NCBI RefSeq assembly: GCF_910592395.1 | Contig: NC_088314.1 | Span: forward strand, 7,814,001-7,874,000 | Length of the DNA: 60,000 nucleotides | From: Lineus longissimus | Lineage: Eukaryota > Nemertea > Pilidiophora > Heteronemertea > Lineidae | Direction: 5' to 3' | Part shown: positions 1 through 37,100 of the stretch, piece after piece | Numbering within the stretch: position 1 is the stretch's first letter | How the letters are laid out: every line of letters begins with the position of its first letter | Notes under the pieces: generated by a model | Database searches by the model: none | What the model saw: only the letters and a program-made list of their open reading frames with translations | What the model was told of the DNA's origin: nothing | Translations under genes and position numbers: made by a program

Positions 1-782
1 CACCAAGTTTAAAACTTCCCGAGTGATTCAGAATCGAAGAGTGCAAAGATAATTTTGATTATGCTAGACATTTAGAAAAGGCGATTTATAGGTGTTACTG
101 TTATACATAAGTTCCATATAAAGTCTTACACATAATTCAAGTAGGCCCCTACTGATACCCTTGAGCAGCCAGATAGAGGGCTGCTTCATCAGTGGGGTCT
201 TTGATCCGCCATCTGTCTCACTTTGTCTTGGTACAGAAAGAGGCGTGCCGTGACCCTGTGGATTATAGTTGACAAGTCAGAAAGGGTCTCCATTTACAAA
301 ATTATATTCCCAATTGATTATATAAATTGACAGCAGATAGACTGGTGCAATGCCGCTAAAAAAATTACCATCGAGACAGGAGTAAATTTGTGTCACATGA
401 CGAAAAGATGGATGGTGCAGTCCTTCTATTGGGTTAAAACAAGCAGTGGTCAGAATGACTTATGGCACATGGGCCTATCATCGTCTTTTTCTTCACTTTG
501 AAATCCCATCGGATTTACTAAGGAATGCACAGCACATATGACTAGGGTGATACCGTCACTCAAATCTCCAGAGCAATTTGTCCACAGCTTTAAAATCTTT
601 CGCTTGGCACTAGTAACCCTGCCGATGAGACAGAATCGAAGAGTGCAAAGATCATGGAAGGCCTGTGAAATATTAAGTGCCCATTGTAACTTGGTTGCCA
701 AATTTTGTGACAAGGTGCTTGTGACAGAGTGAACTCTCTAATAAAACTTTCCAAGAAATGGCCCCCAGACATAGCTACTCAC
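1..782. other. ITPR intron beyond exon 28
   Basis: No exon matching the next ITPR segment is seen. A 22-bp word (CAGAATCGAAGAGTGCAAAG..) occurs exactly twice, at 29-50 and 631-652. Around 130-215 is a TA-rich unidentified repeat-like stretch. Confidence 0.5.
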
Positions 783-26505
<25,723 letters not shown>

Positions 26506-27586
26506 CCTTGATGATAATTAACCCTTTCACTTTACATTCATGTTTTGTATTCCTTATCCAGAACTGCAATGAAAATATACACATCAGATTTAAAAAGTTG
26601 TCGGTCATGGCCATCCCATAATCATATTTTATACTACTTTATACTACGTCTTCGGCATGGCATCGCCAGCCCATCATAGGTATGCACAGGCCCCAGGCCC
26701 AGGGCAGGCGTAGGCCTACTGAAATATGGCAGCTAGCTTGGCCTGGGACTGGTGGGCTTGACAGCTCTGCTTGAGGTGTGGAGCAAGGAAGAGGGAGATC
26801 TTTATCATGACATGAACCACAGTGCATATGCACTACAGGTGATACGAATAACATCAGCTAGGCCTAGTGCAATGAGCGAGTGCATTATCATGTGCAGATG
26901 CATGGATGATCATGGAATGATGATATTCTGGTGATGTCATGTTTTGCTTTTTTGAGTGAAATACTTCCTTGTTTTCCCCTAAAGAAACATCCAATAAAAA
27001 CCGTTTTACATAGTTGGATCGACAATTGCATTATCTGTAGGTACCTGAGGAGTTTTGAGAAGAGAAGTTGTCAGTAATCCGGCATTTTGAAGGAAATTAT
27101 GGAGCAGTCTGCTAAATTCCTGGATTTCTCTCCTACCCCAATATCCTTGACCTTTGTGACCTTTGACCGCCGGTGATTGACCGCACATTGGCCTATCTTC
27201 GTTGAAGTTCATTCTAACTCATTAACACAAATCCTTTCTTATCAACAAGCCCAAACTCCACTCTTTTCCGAATGTCACATCACAAAGTTAAATTAAGTTT
27301 AAAAGTTGTCTTAAAAGGACGGTTTTTACAATGTGTTCAAAGATTTGGGTATACTATAAATATATATGCTGCGAGATCACTGGCTGAAGATAACCCAATT
27401 TGCAACATTCCTTATTTCGCCAATACTTTGATAAAAGCGATTAAATTGCGTTATAAATTAGAAATGCAGGTTATTTCTCTTTACTAATGCACATGCATAG
27501 CTCTTGATAATTATTTCTCTGCTGTTCAATTGACGCTGCACTTTGTTTAGTTTATATACAAATAAAATCTGCACGTTTTCATCCAT

Positions 27587-27675
27587 CTCTCTGTAGCTCA
27601 GTTGGTAGAGCGGGGGACTGTAGAAGGTTGAAAATAGTCATCCCTAGGTCACTGGTTCGAATCCGGTCGGAGAGA
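27587..27675 (+). tRNA. tRNA-Tyr (GTA) with a 16-nt intron
   Basis: A full cloverleaf is visible. The acceptor stem CTCTCTG pairs with CGGAGAG, with discriminator A at 27675. The D arm is GCTC/GAGC, the anticodon stem GGGGA/TCCCT, and the T arm ACTGG/CCGGT around TTCGAAT. The anticodon GTA is at 27620-27622. An intron at 27624-27639 sits after position 37, the canonical place; removing it leaves 73 nt. Box A (TAGCTCAGTTGG) and box B (GGTTCGAATCC) are intact. Oligo-T runs at 27678-27682 and 27685-27692 can end Pol III transcription. It lies on the opposite strand from both protein genes. Confidence 0.95.
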
Positions 27676-27677
27676 AC

Positions 27678-27692
27678 TTTTTAATTTTTTTT
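27678..27692 (+). terminator. RNA polymerase III terminator of tRNA-Tyr
   Basis: Five T residues followed by AA and eight T residues, starting 3 nt after the discriminator base of the tRNA. Confidence 0.8.
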
Positions 27693-28075
27693 ATCTGTCA
27701 TTTATATCATTGCTATAATTATTATGCAATACTTTTTTCTCTATTTTCTGTGTGGCAGAATTGAGAAAGAAGTATTTTCAGTTACATCACTTGTTTTTTG
27801 TTGTACGCCAGTCAAGTAATAATAACACTCCGCAATCTGGCTAAAAATAGTCTAGATCTTGGTAACATGTCGACCAATGGCAAGCAGCGTCACAACAGTG
27901 TGACGATTTCCAGATTCCCTATAGGTCATTCACAGCCCGACTGCATGTTTTATCACCACAGTTATTAAACCTGGGTGGCTAGTTTTGACACGATTACTCA
28001 CAATCTGATGTCATTGTATACAAGCCCCAAACCTGGGACCCACCTTTGTTTTTTACGGCAAGTCCATTGTTCCCA

Positions 28076-28636
28076 GTTTTACAGTAGTCTTCCTTCATGT
28101 TTTCACTCTGGGTTTACAGTAGTCTCCCTTTAACGTTTTTACTCTGGGTTTACAGTAGTCTCCCCTTACTGTTTCATTCCGGCTTTACAGTAGTCTCCCT
28201 TTCACGTTTTCATTCCAGCTTTACAGTTGTCTCCCTGTAATATTTTCATTCTGGGTTTACAGTAGTCTCCCTTTAACGTTTTCACTCTGGGTTTACAGTA
28301 GTCTCCCTTTAACGTTTTTACTCTGGGTTTACAGTAGTCTCCCCTTACTGTTTCATTCCGGCTTTACAGTAGTCTCCCTTTCACGTTTTCATTCCAGCTT
28401 TACAGTTGTCTCCCTGTAATATTTTCATTCTGGGTTTACAGTAGTCTCCCTTTCACGTTTTCATTCCGGCTTTACAGTAGTCTCCCTGTAACATTTTCAT
28501 TCTGGGTTTACAGTACCCGGTAGTCTCCCTTTAATGTTTTCATGCCGGCTTTACAGTAGTCTCCCTTTCACGTTTTCATTCCAGCTTTACAGTAGTCTCC
28601 TCGTAACATTTTCATTCTGGGTTTACAGTAGTCTCC
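28076..28636. repeat. Minisatellite of about 35-37 bp units with higher-order structure
   Basis: About 15 units of the form TTTACAGTAGTCTCCC followed by a variable 'tttcacgttttcattccgg' half. A block of five units is repeated at an offset of 179 bp (28101 versus 28280), showing amplification of multi-unit blocks. It lies between ITPR and srGAP. Confidence 0.9.
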
Positions 28637-31600
28637 ATTTTCACATCCACCATGATCAAGGGAAAGACAATGAACAAAAGCAAAAATCATTTATGGCTTA
28701 CTTTGTTTATTATTTAAACCCCCCATCAACATGGGACACAAATATACCTCATCAGATGTACAAAGTTAGGCATACAGTATTCCAAGTTAGGCATACAGTG
28801 TACAAAGTTATTGCATTACAACTAATAATAAAACGATATAAATCTTGGCAACCTCTGTACAGCGCTCATTTGCATAATTAGTTAAAGATAGTAAAAGCAA
28901 GCATTCCATAACAGAACCCAAACAAAGCCTTAAGTAACACTGTGAAAATATACCACAGAACAACAGGAATTTACAGAAAAAAGACGTTGTTACCACAGAT
29001 GTCAGGAGATAATAAGCACTGGAGGGATCCAGTATTTGTCGAGAATGGGAGAAATAGAGGTTTATTGGGGTAAGGGTATGTTTCATCTGTGCCCCCCCCC
29101 CCCCCCAGACTTGGCAGCCACAACAAGTAGCAAATAAGATGATGAATTGACAGCATATTGTTCGAAAAACATCATGCCCTAGCACATCAAACAACACGAC
29201 ATGACCGACATTCTCTCCCCCCCAAAAAAACACGAACATGAAACTATCTCGGAAGTCAAATCTATTTGAATCTATTTGATTACCAGTGTCTCAAATAATT
29301 TAGTACGGTGAGCCACCATAAGACAAATGAAAGCACCACGTAGCAAAGATAACCACATTCAAAAAGTTGCTAGTAGTATCTAAAGTCTATTCTGAAAGAA
29401 TTATGCAAAGAGCAGCTGGTCACTACGGAGTATGGTTAACTGAAATTATCCAAACTCAAGTATGGGCTTCCAATGGAATCATTCTCACAGCACAAAACGG
29501 TGTTAACACTTAATTTAAAGTTCACATTTAAACTGTAGGACCCTGTTTGATACACTGAGCAAATTTCGCAAACCTCAAAGGGAGTGCATGGTTAAGCCAT
29601 CTCCCTGGTCTGGGGAAAAATGTCTGTCCAAAAAAACAAGTGGTGCCACTAGTACGAGTCTGGGATCCTGATCCACGTTTTTTATGCTTATGATGGGATT
29701 GTAACTGAAAGCCAGGGCCAACAGTACCAGGCTGTAAACACTAACTCAATACAATACACAGGCGCACACATCAAATCATTAATTGAGTGGGAACAGCCAT
29801 ATTGACTATCAGTACTGCATAGAATAAAGAGCAAATTTAAGATAATTTACAAGAGTAATTCTAGATATTAAGAATACGTCTGGTATAAACCACGTCTGAT
29901 AATAATCAGAATACGTCCGATATAAATCGTCTGATATTAATCAGAATATCACATAAATAACTTTTTCACAATTACTGTACTGGTCAGAAAAATCATCTCA
30001 TGTATGTCATATACAAGACCTTGAAACAGGCTGCAGAATATGTTTTGTTTGACAGGGACATGTTCTATTGAGCAGTACAATGTGCAGTACTTCAAAGAAC
30101 CTATAATCTTGCTCAACACGCATGCACATACCAAGTAGACTACATCATTGATAATCTCTACACCATGCACATCTCCTGTCATTTCTGTATCGCTGCATCG
30201 TACCCCCAGATGGGACCATCAGTGACCTAAACCTATTCCAAGTAAACCTACCCTTTCTCTATGTACACCTGACCTTACTCAAAGTTCTGTAGGGCTGCGT
30301 ATCCAAGACTGTTCGCTTGCACAGTTTTTTCTTGCTCCATGTTTACTTGTGACCTTGTGACTCCCCCCGTCCACACATGCAAAACTAATTTTTGTTTGGC
30401 TTATTTGACATTCTCCTTGGCTGCGCCAGAGAAGTGCAACGGAGACAATAAAACAAGTCCACAAGCTAACAGAATACGCAGCCTACTTCCGAAGAAAGTT
30501 TTCAAACCTCAAGAAATGCAGCCAATCTTCAGTTCGGTAACACCTTCCACACACATATTCTAGTCCATAATTTCCTCAATAAAATCCCAATTCATTTCAC
30601 GTCACAGCATGTATGTTCAATCCGGCAGATCTATATTACAAAAGAAAGCTCATCTTTCTCGTACTACATGCTAATTCTTTGCCGAGAAATAATTTCATTG
30701 AATTTTCGTACATTCACAAGGCAAGACAAAAACAGTAAACCTTGAATATACCGGAGACTCCCGTCATAACAATCGTCCAAATTTTCATCGTCCACCTCAC
30801 GAAAAAAACATTTTTGATGATTTCACACAGAAAATAATCAATCTTCCATGTCCCAGGTCAAAGTTCCTATAGTCCGTTTCATGAAAAAATGGCAATCAGA
30901 TTGTTGGTTATTTCACATAACCAACCAGAAAATACAGCAGTAAAATGAAATTTCATCTGAAACTTCAAAATCCAAAATACTGGTCGAGTCCAGTATAGGC
31001 AAGGTTGACTGTATTCCCACTCTATACACTCGCACACTTAATTACACAATAGATCTTTACAAATTATATATTACATTCAATTAATTACAAATCAGTTTGA
31101 AATTGGAGGGCCTAGACTTCACTTCAAAGTATATGCCAAAAAATTACTTTTGAAATTTCAGGGTGAATTCATTGAATAGCAGGATATTTTTTATGTACAA
31201 CTACATACCTGGAAACACATCAATGCTGATAGATATTGTCAAACATTTTCTATGAAGCCAAATTACCTTTAAACCCACATTTCAACAGTTACTTCATAAA
31301 TAGATTCATGAATATGCAATTCCAAAATGTAAACAAAGATTATGAGAAGAGATACTTTGAAATGAAGCTACTCTAGTTTCACCGCCCTAAGACCAGTTAC
31401 TGATTACAATTAAGGCCAAATTGGAACATGAAGTCATGAGCCGAGGACAACTTAATATCACGAGGCACTGTCTATCCAAATCAAACAACCAAGAGCATGA
31501 TATCCAGCTAGACTTAAATATTCAACAACTGATCTTAGCTCGGTGAAATTAGAGTATGCAGTTTATGATTTCTCAATTGCACCCAAAGTTAACCAGCCAA

Positions 31601-32908
31601 AACTGGAAACGCGAAAAATACTTTACCAGCTGCAGTAAATACACTGATGAAGCACTCATCAGTAAATGTATGAAATTGTATCTTACATGGTTTCTACAAA
31701 CAAGCATAAGCAGCAGGAACAACAGGGAGTCCCAATAAGAATGCTGCAATAATGGTAGCCATTATAACTGGGATATTTTTATCAATCAACCAACCCTGCA
31801 CAAGACTGGTGAAAACTTCTTAGATTGTTGGGTGTTTGAACTTCACCCTTGCTTAGGCCATACAAATTTTATCGTTAGGTTAACGTATTTCCAGCACCTC
31901 AAAATGAAGACTGCCAATAACATGTTCATTCAGCCATGGTCAGAGAGTCAGCAGTTGTAAATGAAAGTACAAATAGCTTTTGTTCCACTTTTCTTATTCA
32001 GAATTTAATCAATTTAACCAATAGTTTGGACAAATAAGTTAGCACCTGGACAGATTAACGAAGCTTGTAATGGATTTGTGCTTAAAGGCTGAATGAATCA
32101 GCCAACAAGTAATTCAGAAATCATCACCAGTCCGATGGTCACGCCTCCTCTGCAGTACTGGCCCAAGTGGCATACAATAAATGAGGTGCACAGCACCATA
32201 ATCTATACAAGTTTTCTCCAGCAGCGTCTAAAGGTGGCGCTGAGATTCTACAACTGGAATATAAAGATCGCAAAGAGTGCGCCAGGCACTATCATCAGAT
32301 GTGCGTACAGTGGTGCAAGTGCTGGTTACTGCCATAAAAATCTTCAGAAAAAATTTCAGGACAACTAAATAACTCAATAACCTGCTTGATTCAGGGAAAC
32401 ATTTCAAAAGTTCTCAAATAATTGACCGAAATTACAAAATAAGGTGCAAGACCTAAATTTTGTAATCATGGTTGAAAATTATTTTGGAACAACCTTCCCT
32501 CTAACACTTTCAAAGTCTGGCAACACTCATGATATACCAAGGCATAACTCTCAGTAGAGTCTTAACATTTAATTCAATTGCTATTTGTCATGAGCCTATA
32601 GTGCTTACATAATACTATGATGTACTACAACGTACAGTTTGTCCCAGAAAAAAAGAAGGCTTTCAAGTTAGTTTGGCACCTATCGACTAGTCTGTTTGCA
32701 AATACTCCCAATTTATGAAAACTATCTCAAAGAATTATTTCAATTTTAAGAGACATTTGTCAACCATGTCTCCTGGGTTCATACATTTCATACAAATTCA
32801 AACCCAGGATTCAGTCATAAAATATCGCACAACAGAACACCAAAAATGACATAATCCCAATAATTTTCATTATTTGGCACTCTCAGACACTCATAGACCA
32901 AGTGGACA

Positions 32909-32914
32909 TTTATT
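32909..32914 (-). promoter_or_regulatory. Possible polyadenylation hexamer for srGAP
   Basis: AATAAA on the minus strand, 254 nt past the srGAP stop codon. It is the first such hexamer downstream of the stop that I found. Other copies lie further left, so the true 3' end is unknown. Confidence 0.3.
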
Positions 32915-33167
32915 TTGTTGTCATTCATAAATTCCTTGATGTAGGTGCACTTCCCACAGATTTCCAATCAAAATCAACAAAGCCCGAAGGTTGGTACTTC
33001 ATAAAAGACTACATTGAATTCAGGCATCAGCACTTCCACATCTTACTCACAGATGGCAGCACTCACAAAAGTTCAAAAGTTATAGTCCATGCACTTCAAT
33101 TGCTCCACGATAGATATTTTTGGGACACACTACCTACATTCATTGGAAGCCTAAGTTAAGAACCCCC

Positions 33168-34146
33168 TCAAGTGTTTTCGGTCACTTTGGTGAGTTTGCG
33201 CCTGAGTTGAGGCGACTTTGCAGGCACCTCTGGTTTCTTCATGAGTGGTGGCTTAATTTTGGCTGGTTTTGGTGGCGGTGGTGGCCCAGGTGAGGGTGCT
33301 TGCAAGTTCTCCTCAGAGTTCCGTTTACCATCCAGCGAAGGCACTGGTGAGTCCTTAACCGGTACAGGTGGCAACGGTTTATCTCTACGCGACTGCGGTA
33401 CGGTGATTGGCTTAATGCGATCAACGTCTGACTTAACCGGGCTAGACATATCTGAAGAGTCTGAAAGTCTCTTAGCTTTATCGTCAACACTTATGCTCCG
33501 TTTGACCAACCCTTCGTCCTTAATCAACGGACTTGTCGTAATCGTACTACCAACATTTCTCGGCAACGTAGTACCTTTCAGTTTCTTAATCGTCGACTGG
33601 TTCGACTTAGCGAACGTCTCTGCCGCACTGAGGGACAGGCCCGGACTATCCGGGTCACTCCTCTGCTCCGAAGGTGAGGAAGACCCAGACGAAGTACTCG
33701 TTGGCAACCCGAGAACCAAATCTGGCGTATGCTTGGGTAGAGTCGATGCGATCTTCTTCTCGGACGATTCTAGATCTTGACGCTGTTGCATCTCGAGCGA
33801 TTCTAACCCAGACATAACCTCTGCGAGGGCGTTGTCAATATCCAACGACAAATCCTCGGTAGTTTTTTCCTTTTTGTCGATAATGACGCTCGTGTCATCG
33901 AGTTTCTCTAATTCGTCCATACTGCCTGTATCCGGGTCCATCTCCTCGCTAGTAGCAGACGCTGAACTCGCCGTCGAGTGGATGCTGCATGACGACGTCT
34001 TCCGCTCGGTCAACATCGCGATGTTTGGTTGCGACTGAGACTTGTCCATTTCTTCACCAGCGGAGAGACGTATCTTTGGTTTCATCGGGAGTGACTCTGT
34101 CGATCGTCTTTTGTCCTCTAGTGTTCTCGCTTTTCTGTCTTTTTCT
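33168..34146 (-). CDS. SRGAP: srGAP last exon: C-terminal regulatory tail
   Basis: One 979-nt exon encodes 325 residues plus the stop. The acceptor is TTATTTGCAG. The tail is Ser/Thr-rich and mostly disordered. It holds a short amphipathic block (SLDIDNALAEVMSGLESLE) followed by HTPDLVLGL, which matches the conserved vertebrate srGAP tail element around TPDVVLDTL. It ends with a polyproline run (SPGPPPPPKPAKIKPPLMKK) and the basic end LRRKLTKVTENT. The polyproline run is a likely SH3 ligand. A long open frame on the plus strand of this exon is antisense shadow. Confidence 0.93.
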
Positions 34147-37100
34147 CTGCAAATAAATCATGAAATCCTCATTTACTCAGAAAAAAGTCATATTGCAATC
34201 AGAATTTTCGTGAAAAGTTGTAGTCTTCAAGGCAATGTTTGTTACAGTACTGGTAGTCATATTTAGCCTTCGTGTCCCAACAAGAAACTGTCTGAAAATG
34301 TATCAATTAGATTAGTTGACAATTTTACCAAACACTCCATACAGAAACCAACGAAATTTCACTGGCATTTGCATCTCCCACACTGAAGGTATCATAGGTT
34401 TTGCAAAGTGCAACTTTTCATAATTCAAACTAACTTTATGTTTTAAAGCCAGATAGGGGAAAGAGATTACATCATATATGCGCCGCAGTGTTTTGAGAGT
34501 GTCCCCAAGGAACGGTTTGCACGAACAAGCGGATAAACAAAGCTTCGAGATTTCTTGAGGTAAATCAGGCACATGGAAGCGACAGACTTCCAGTATCCTC
34601 CTTGAGTGAAACAAACCGCTTTGTTATTGGCACGTTAAGAAATTAAAGATGTTGACGCAGTTGGTTATGTTATGTTATTTGATGAGTTCTAATTAGCTAA
34701 GTTATTGTTGTTAATCTAGAGAATACGTCGACGAGAAAATGACTAAAAAATTTGTTTAATTAGTTAATTCTATTCAAATAAACTGTGATTTCTTTTGAGG
34801 AGCATTGTAGTGTTTGTTACGGCATTTGAGAATTACTGTTTGGACAAAAATGACGTTGGTGGATCAGCAATGCTTTCAGTTCCTGATAATGATGTCCGAT
34901 CCTGACACTTCCCGTACAGTTCCAGTTTGCGGTTTTAATATCACACAAAGAACGATGATGTCACATCATTTTTTGATGAGGCAACGTCAATTCATCTTAA
35001 AACATCAAACCAGGACATCCCTATTGACGGGAATAATATGACAAGAATTTGACAAGTAAGATATAAGAGTCCACATAACTTTCTCCAAAGCTGAGATAGA
35101 CAGATGATGTTACTTTTAGCCAATGCTGTTTTAAAAGTTGTCAATAGAATTATAAATTGGTTAATGTTAGTTAAATTATTTAAGTAGGGTGGACCTCAGG
35201 CTGCAGTGTATCTTTCAAACGCTAGTCGATTCACAAGCCTCACAATTACTTAAACATGTACACCTTTTTTGCCCTTCAATCTTGTTTGGAGACATTTTGC
35301 CATAGCAAGCTGTTGAAGTTATTCAAAATTTCAGTGGCCAAAATTTGATGTCCATCTCTGATATTGCAATGTCCATCAGAAAATAACATATTTTGGGATT
35401 GCAGGCATTGATATTAAAAATTTAGGGGCAGAATTGAGCATTCTGAGAGGTCACTTATCTCTAATACGATTTAAAAAGTTTTTTTTTAGCTAATTTGGGT
35501 ACATGAGTTGGCCTCATACACCGTTTGACTGTGCAAAACCATGCTATTGAAAGACCTGTTGAATCCCACTCCATGCACTCAAGAAGATGTTAGTATTAAC
35601 ACATGTAACAAGTCGATTTCAATCATAGATTTTCTTATAAGAATGCAGTGGACAGCAAATATGGCTGTGGACAGAAACAGAGAGGCAACAAAAAAGAGTC
35701 ATGACTCCACAGTGATATACATCCATGCCATGCAACAGGCCAATTATGATGTGATAGTTTCAAATGCGCATCGATTTCGTATATCAAGACGCTATGATCA
35801 TACGTATCATCATCATTTTGTTGATGAAACTCTTCAAGGTGTTCTGGATCAGTATGACTAAGGGTATCCTCAACCATAGAGACCACCGGGCCAAAATCAT
35901 CACAAAATCACAACTGGATTTGAATGCAAGCACCTCTTCTAGATAGACAGCTGCAATCGTCATATTTTGTTATGGTTAAGATATTTCAACACTCAAGCAA
36001 ATCAAATGTTCATTTGTATATTGACAATTGGAGGTAAACTGGTTAAACCTTTTGTTACTGGAGAATTCTTGAAAATGGCCCTCTTCTAGCCATGTCTGAG
36101 ATGAGCATCGTTGAGTATCAATTTCTCACAGATGCTGCAAGTTTGGGGCATGTAATATGGGCTGCTTTTGGGCCAGGATGACAAACTTCCTTTTGCTATC
36201 GCCACTTTTCCACTGGCTGTTCTGTTTGTGCTAAGGCGAATTTCAAACGAACAACTTTGGACAGGTCGATGGTGCTTTTCAGGGGTGGTGCATTGAAAAT
36301 GAAACCTTTTCTAGAGTTGCGCCAGGTGCACTCCAAGTGTCGGGATCAGTTGTCTTCCTAAGGACTTTCCTTCTGATACTGGTTTGGACATGCTGTGTCA
36401 TTCGAGAGTCAACTGGTGGCCAGATATATCAAAAGTTGCTTGATTGGTGTCTGAGAGAGAGAAGCGGAACAAAGGGTCCTTCTTCAATCATCCTGTGATG
36501 AAAACATTCCTCCGGTATTCCGTGACGAGTTGTACATTTACAACCAAGACCTGTGTGAGTTCTTCTGAGTTAACGTGCATTGCATAGTACCCTTCTACCA
36601 GAGCAGGCGGTCAAGACAATTCCAGTTAAAGCATTCAATTGTTTTGGAAAAGTCAGACCCCTTTTTGTCGCATTCACATTCTTGAGAGTTAGGGAAATTG
36701 AAACCATCCTCTGCAAAGCTACGGAATATTAATATGAACAAGACTGGGCCCAGTCACGGCCCAGCTGGGACCCATCCTTATATGAAAAACCAACATATCA
36801 CATGGCCAACCTGTTGTCCCTTTAAAAGTGCATATATCCATAGCGTTGCAGATTTTGGTTAGCAGCAGATTGTGAGAGAGGTGCATTTAAACTTCAACCA
36901 AAATGTAGTCTATACATACATGTGGAACGTTGTGTTGGAATTATTTTTTCAGTACTCTTCAAAGAAGAGGTACTCTTCAACGAAGTGGTACTCTTCAACG
37001 AAGTGGTACTCATTATGGAAGACCGGGAGTCTTTTCGACTACTGTAACGTAAATGTTTAGAACAGTTTTTAACTCAGTCGGGGAATGGATAACAGACGAA

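Larger units (their letters stand above)
26564..33167. other. Region between ITPR coding start and srGAP stop
   Basis: It holds the tRNA-Tyr gene, the 28-kb minisatellite, poly-C near 29093-29107 and presumably the srGAP 3' UTR, ITPR untranslated exon(s) and the ITPR promoter. None of those last elements can be placed. Open frames of up to 143 codons here cross low-complexity runs and have no recognisable domains. Confidence 0.6.

Noticed and set aside
450-713. 87-codon minus-strand open frame left of ITPR exon 28
   Set aside because: It does not match the next ITPR segment, and part of it is a repeated word also found at 29-50.
28076-28636. Regular array that resembles a CRISPR at first glance
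   Set aside because: Units are about 36 bp with no unique spacers and graded divergence, in an animal genome; it is a minisatellite.
28808-29239. 143-codon minus-strand open frame
   Set aside because: It runs through poly-C tracts, has no recognisable domain, and lies where the srGAP 3' UTR is expected.
33241-33780. 179-codon plus-strand open frame
   Set aside because: It is exactly antisense to the srGAP last exon, whose minus-strand frame has family motifs; the plus frame has none.
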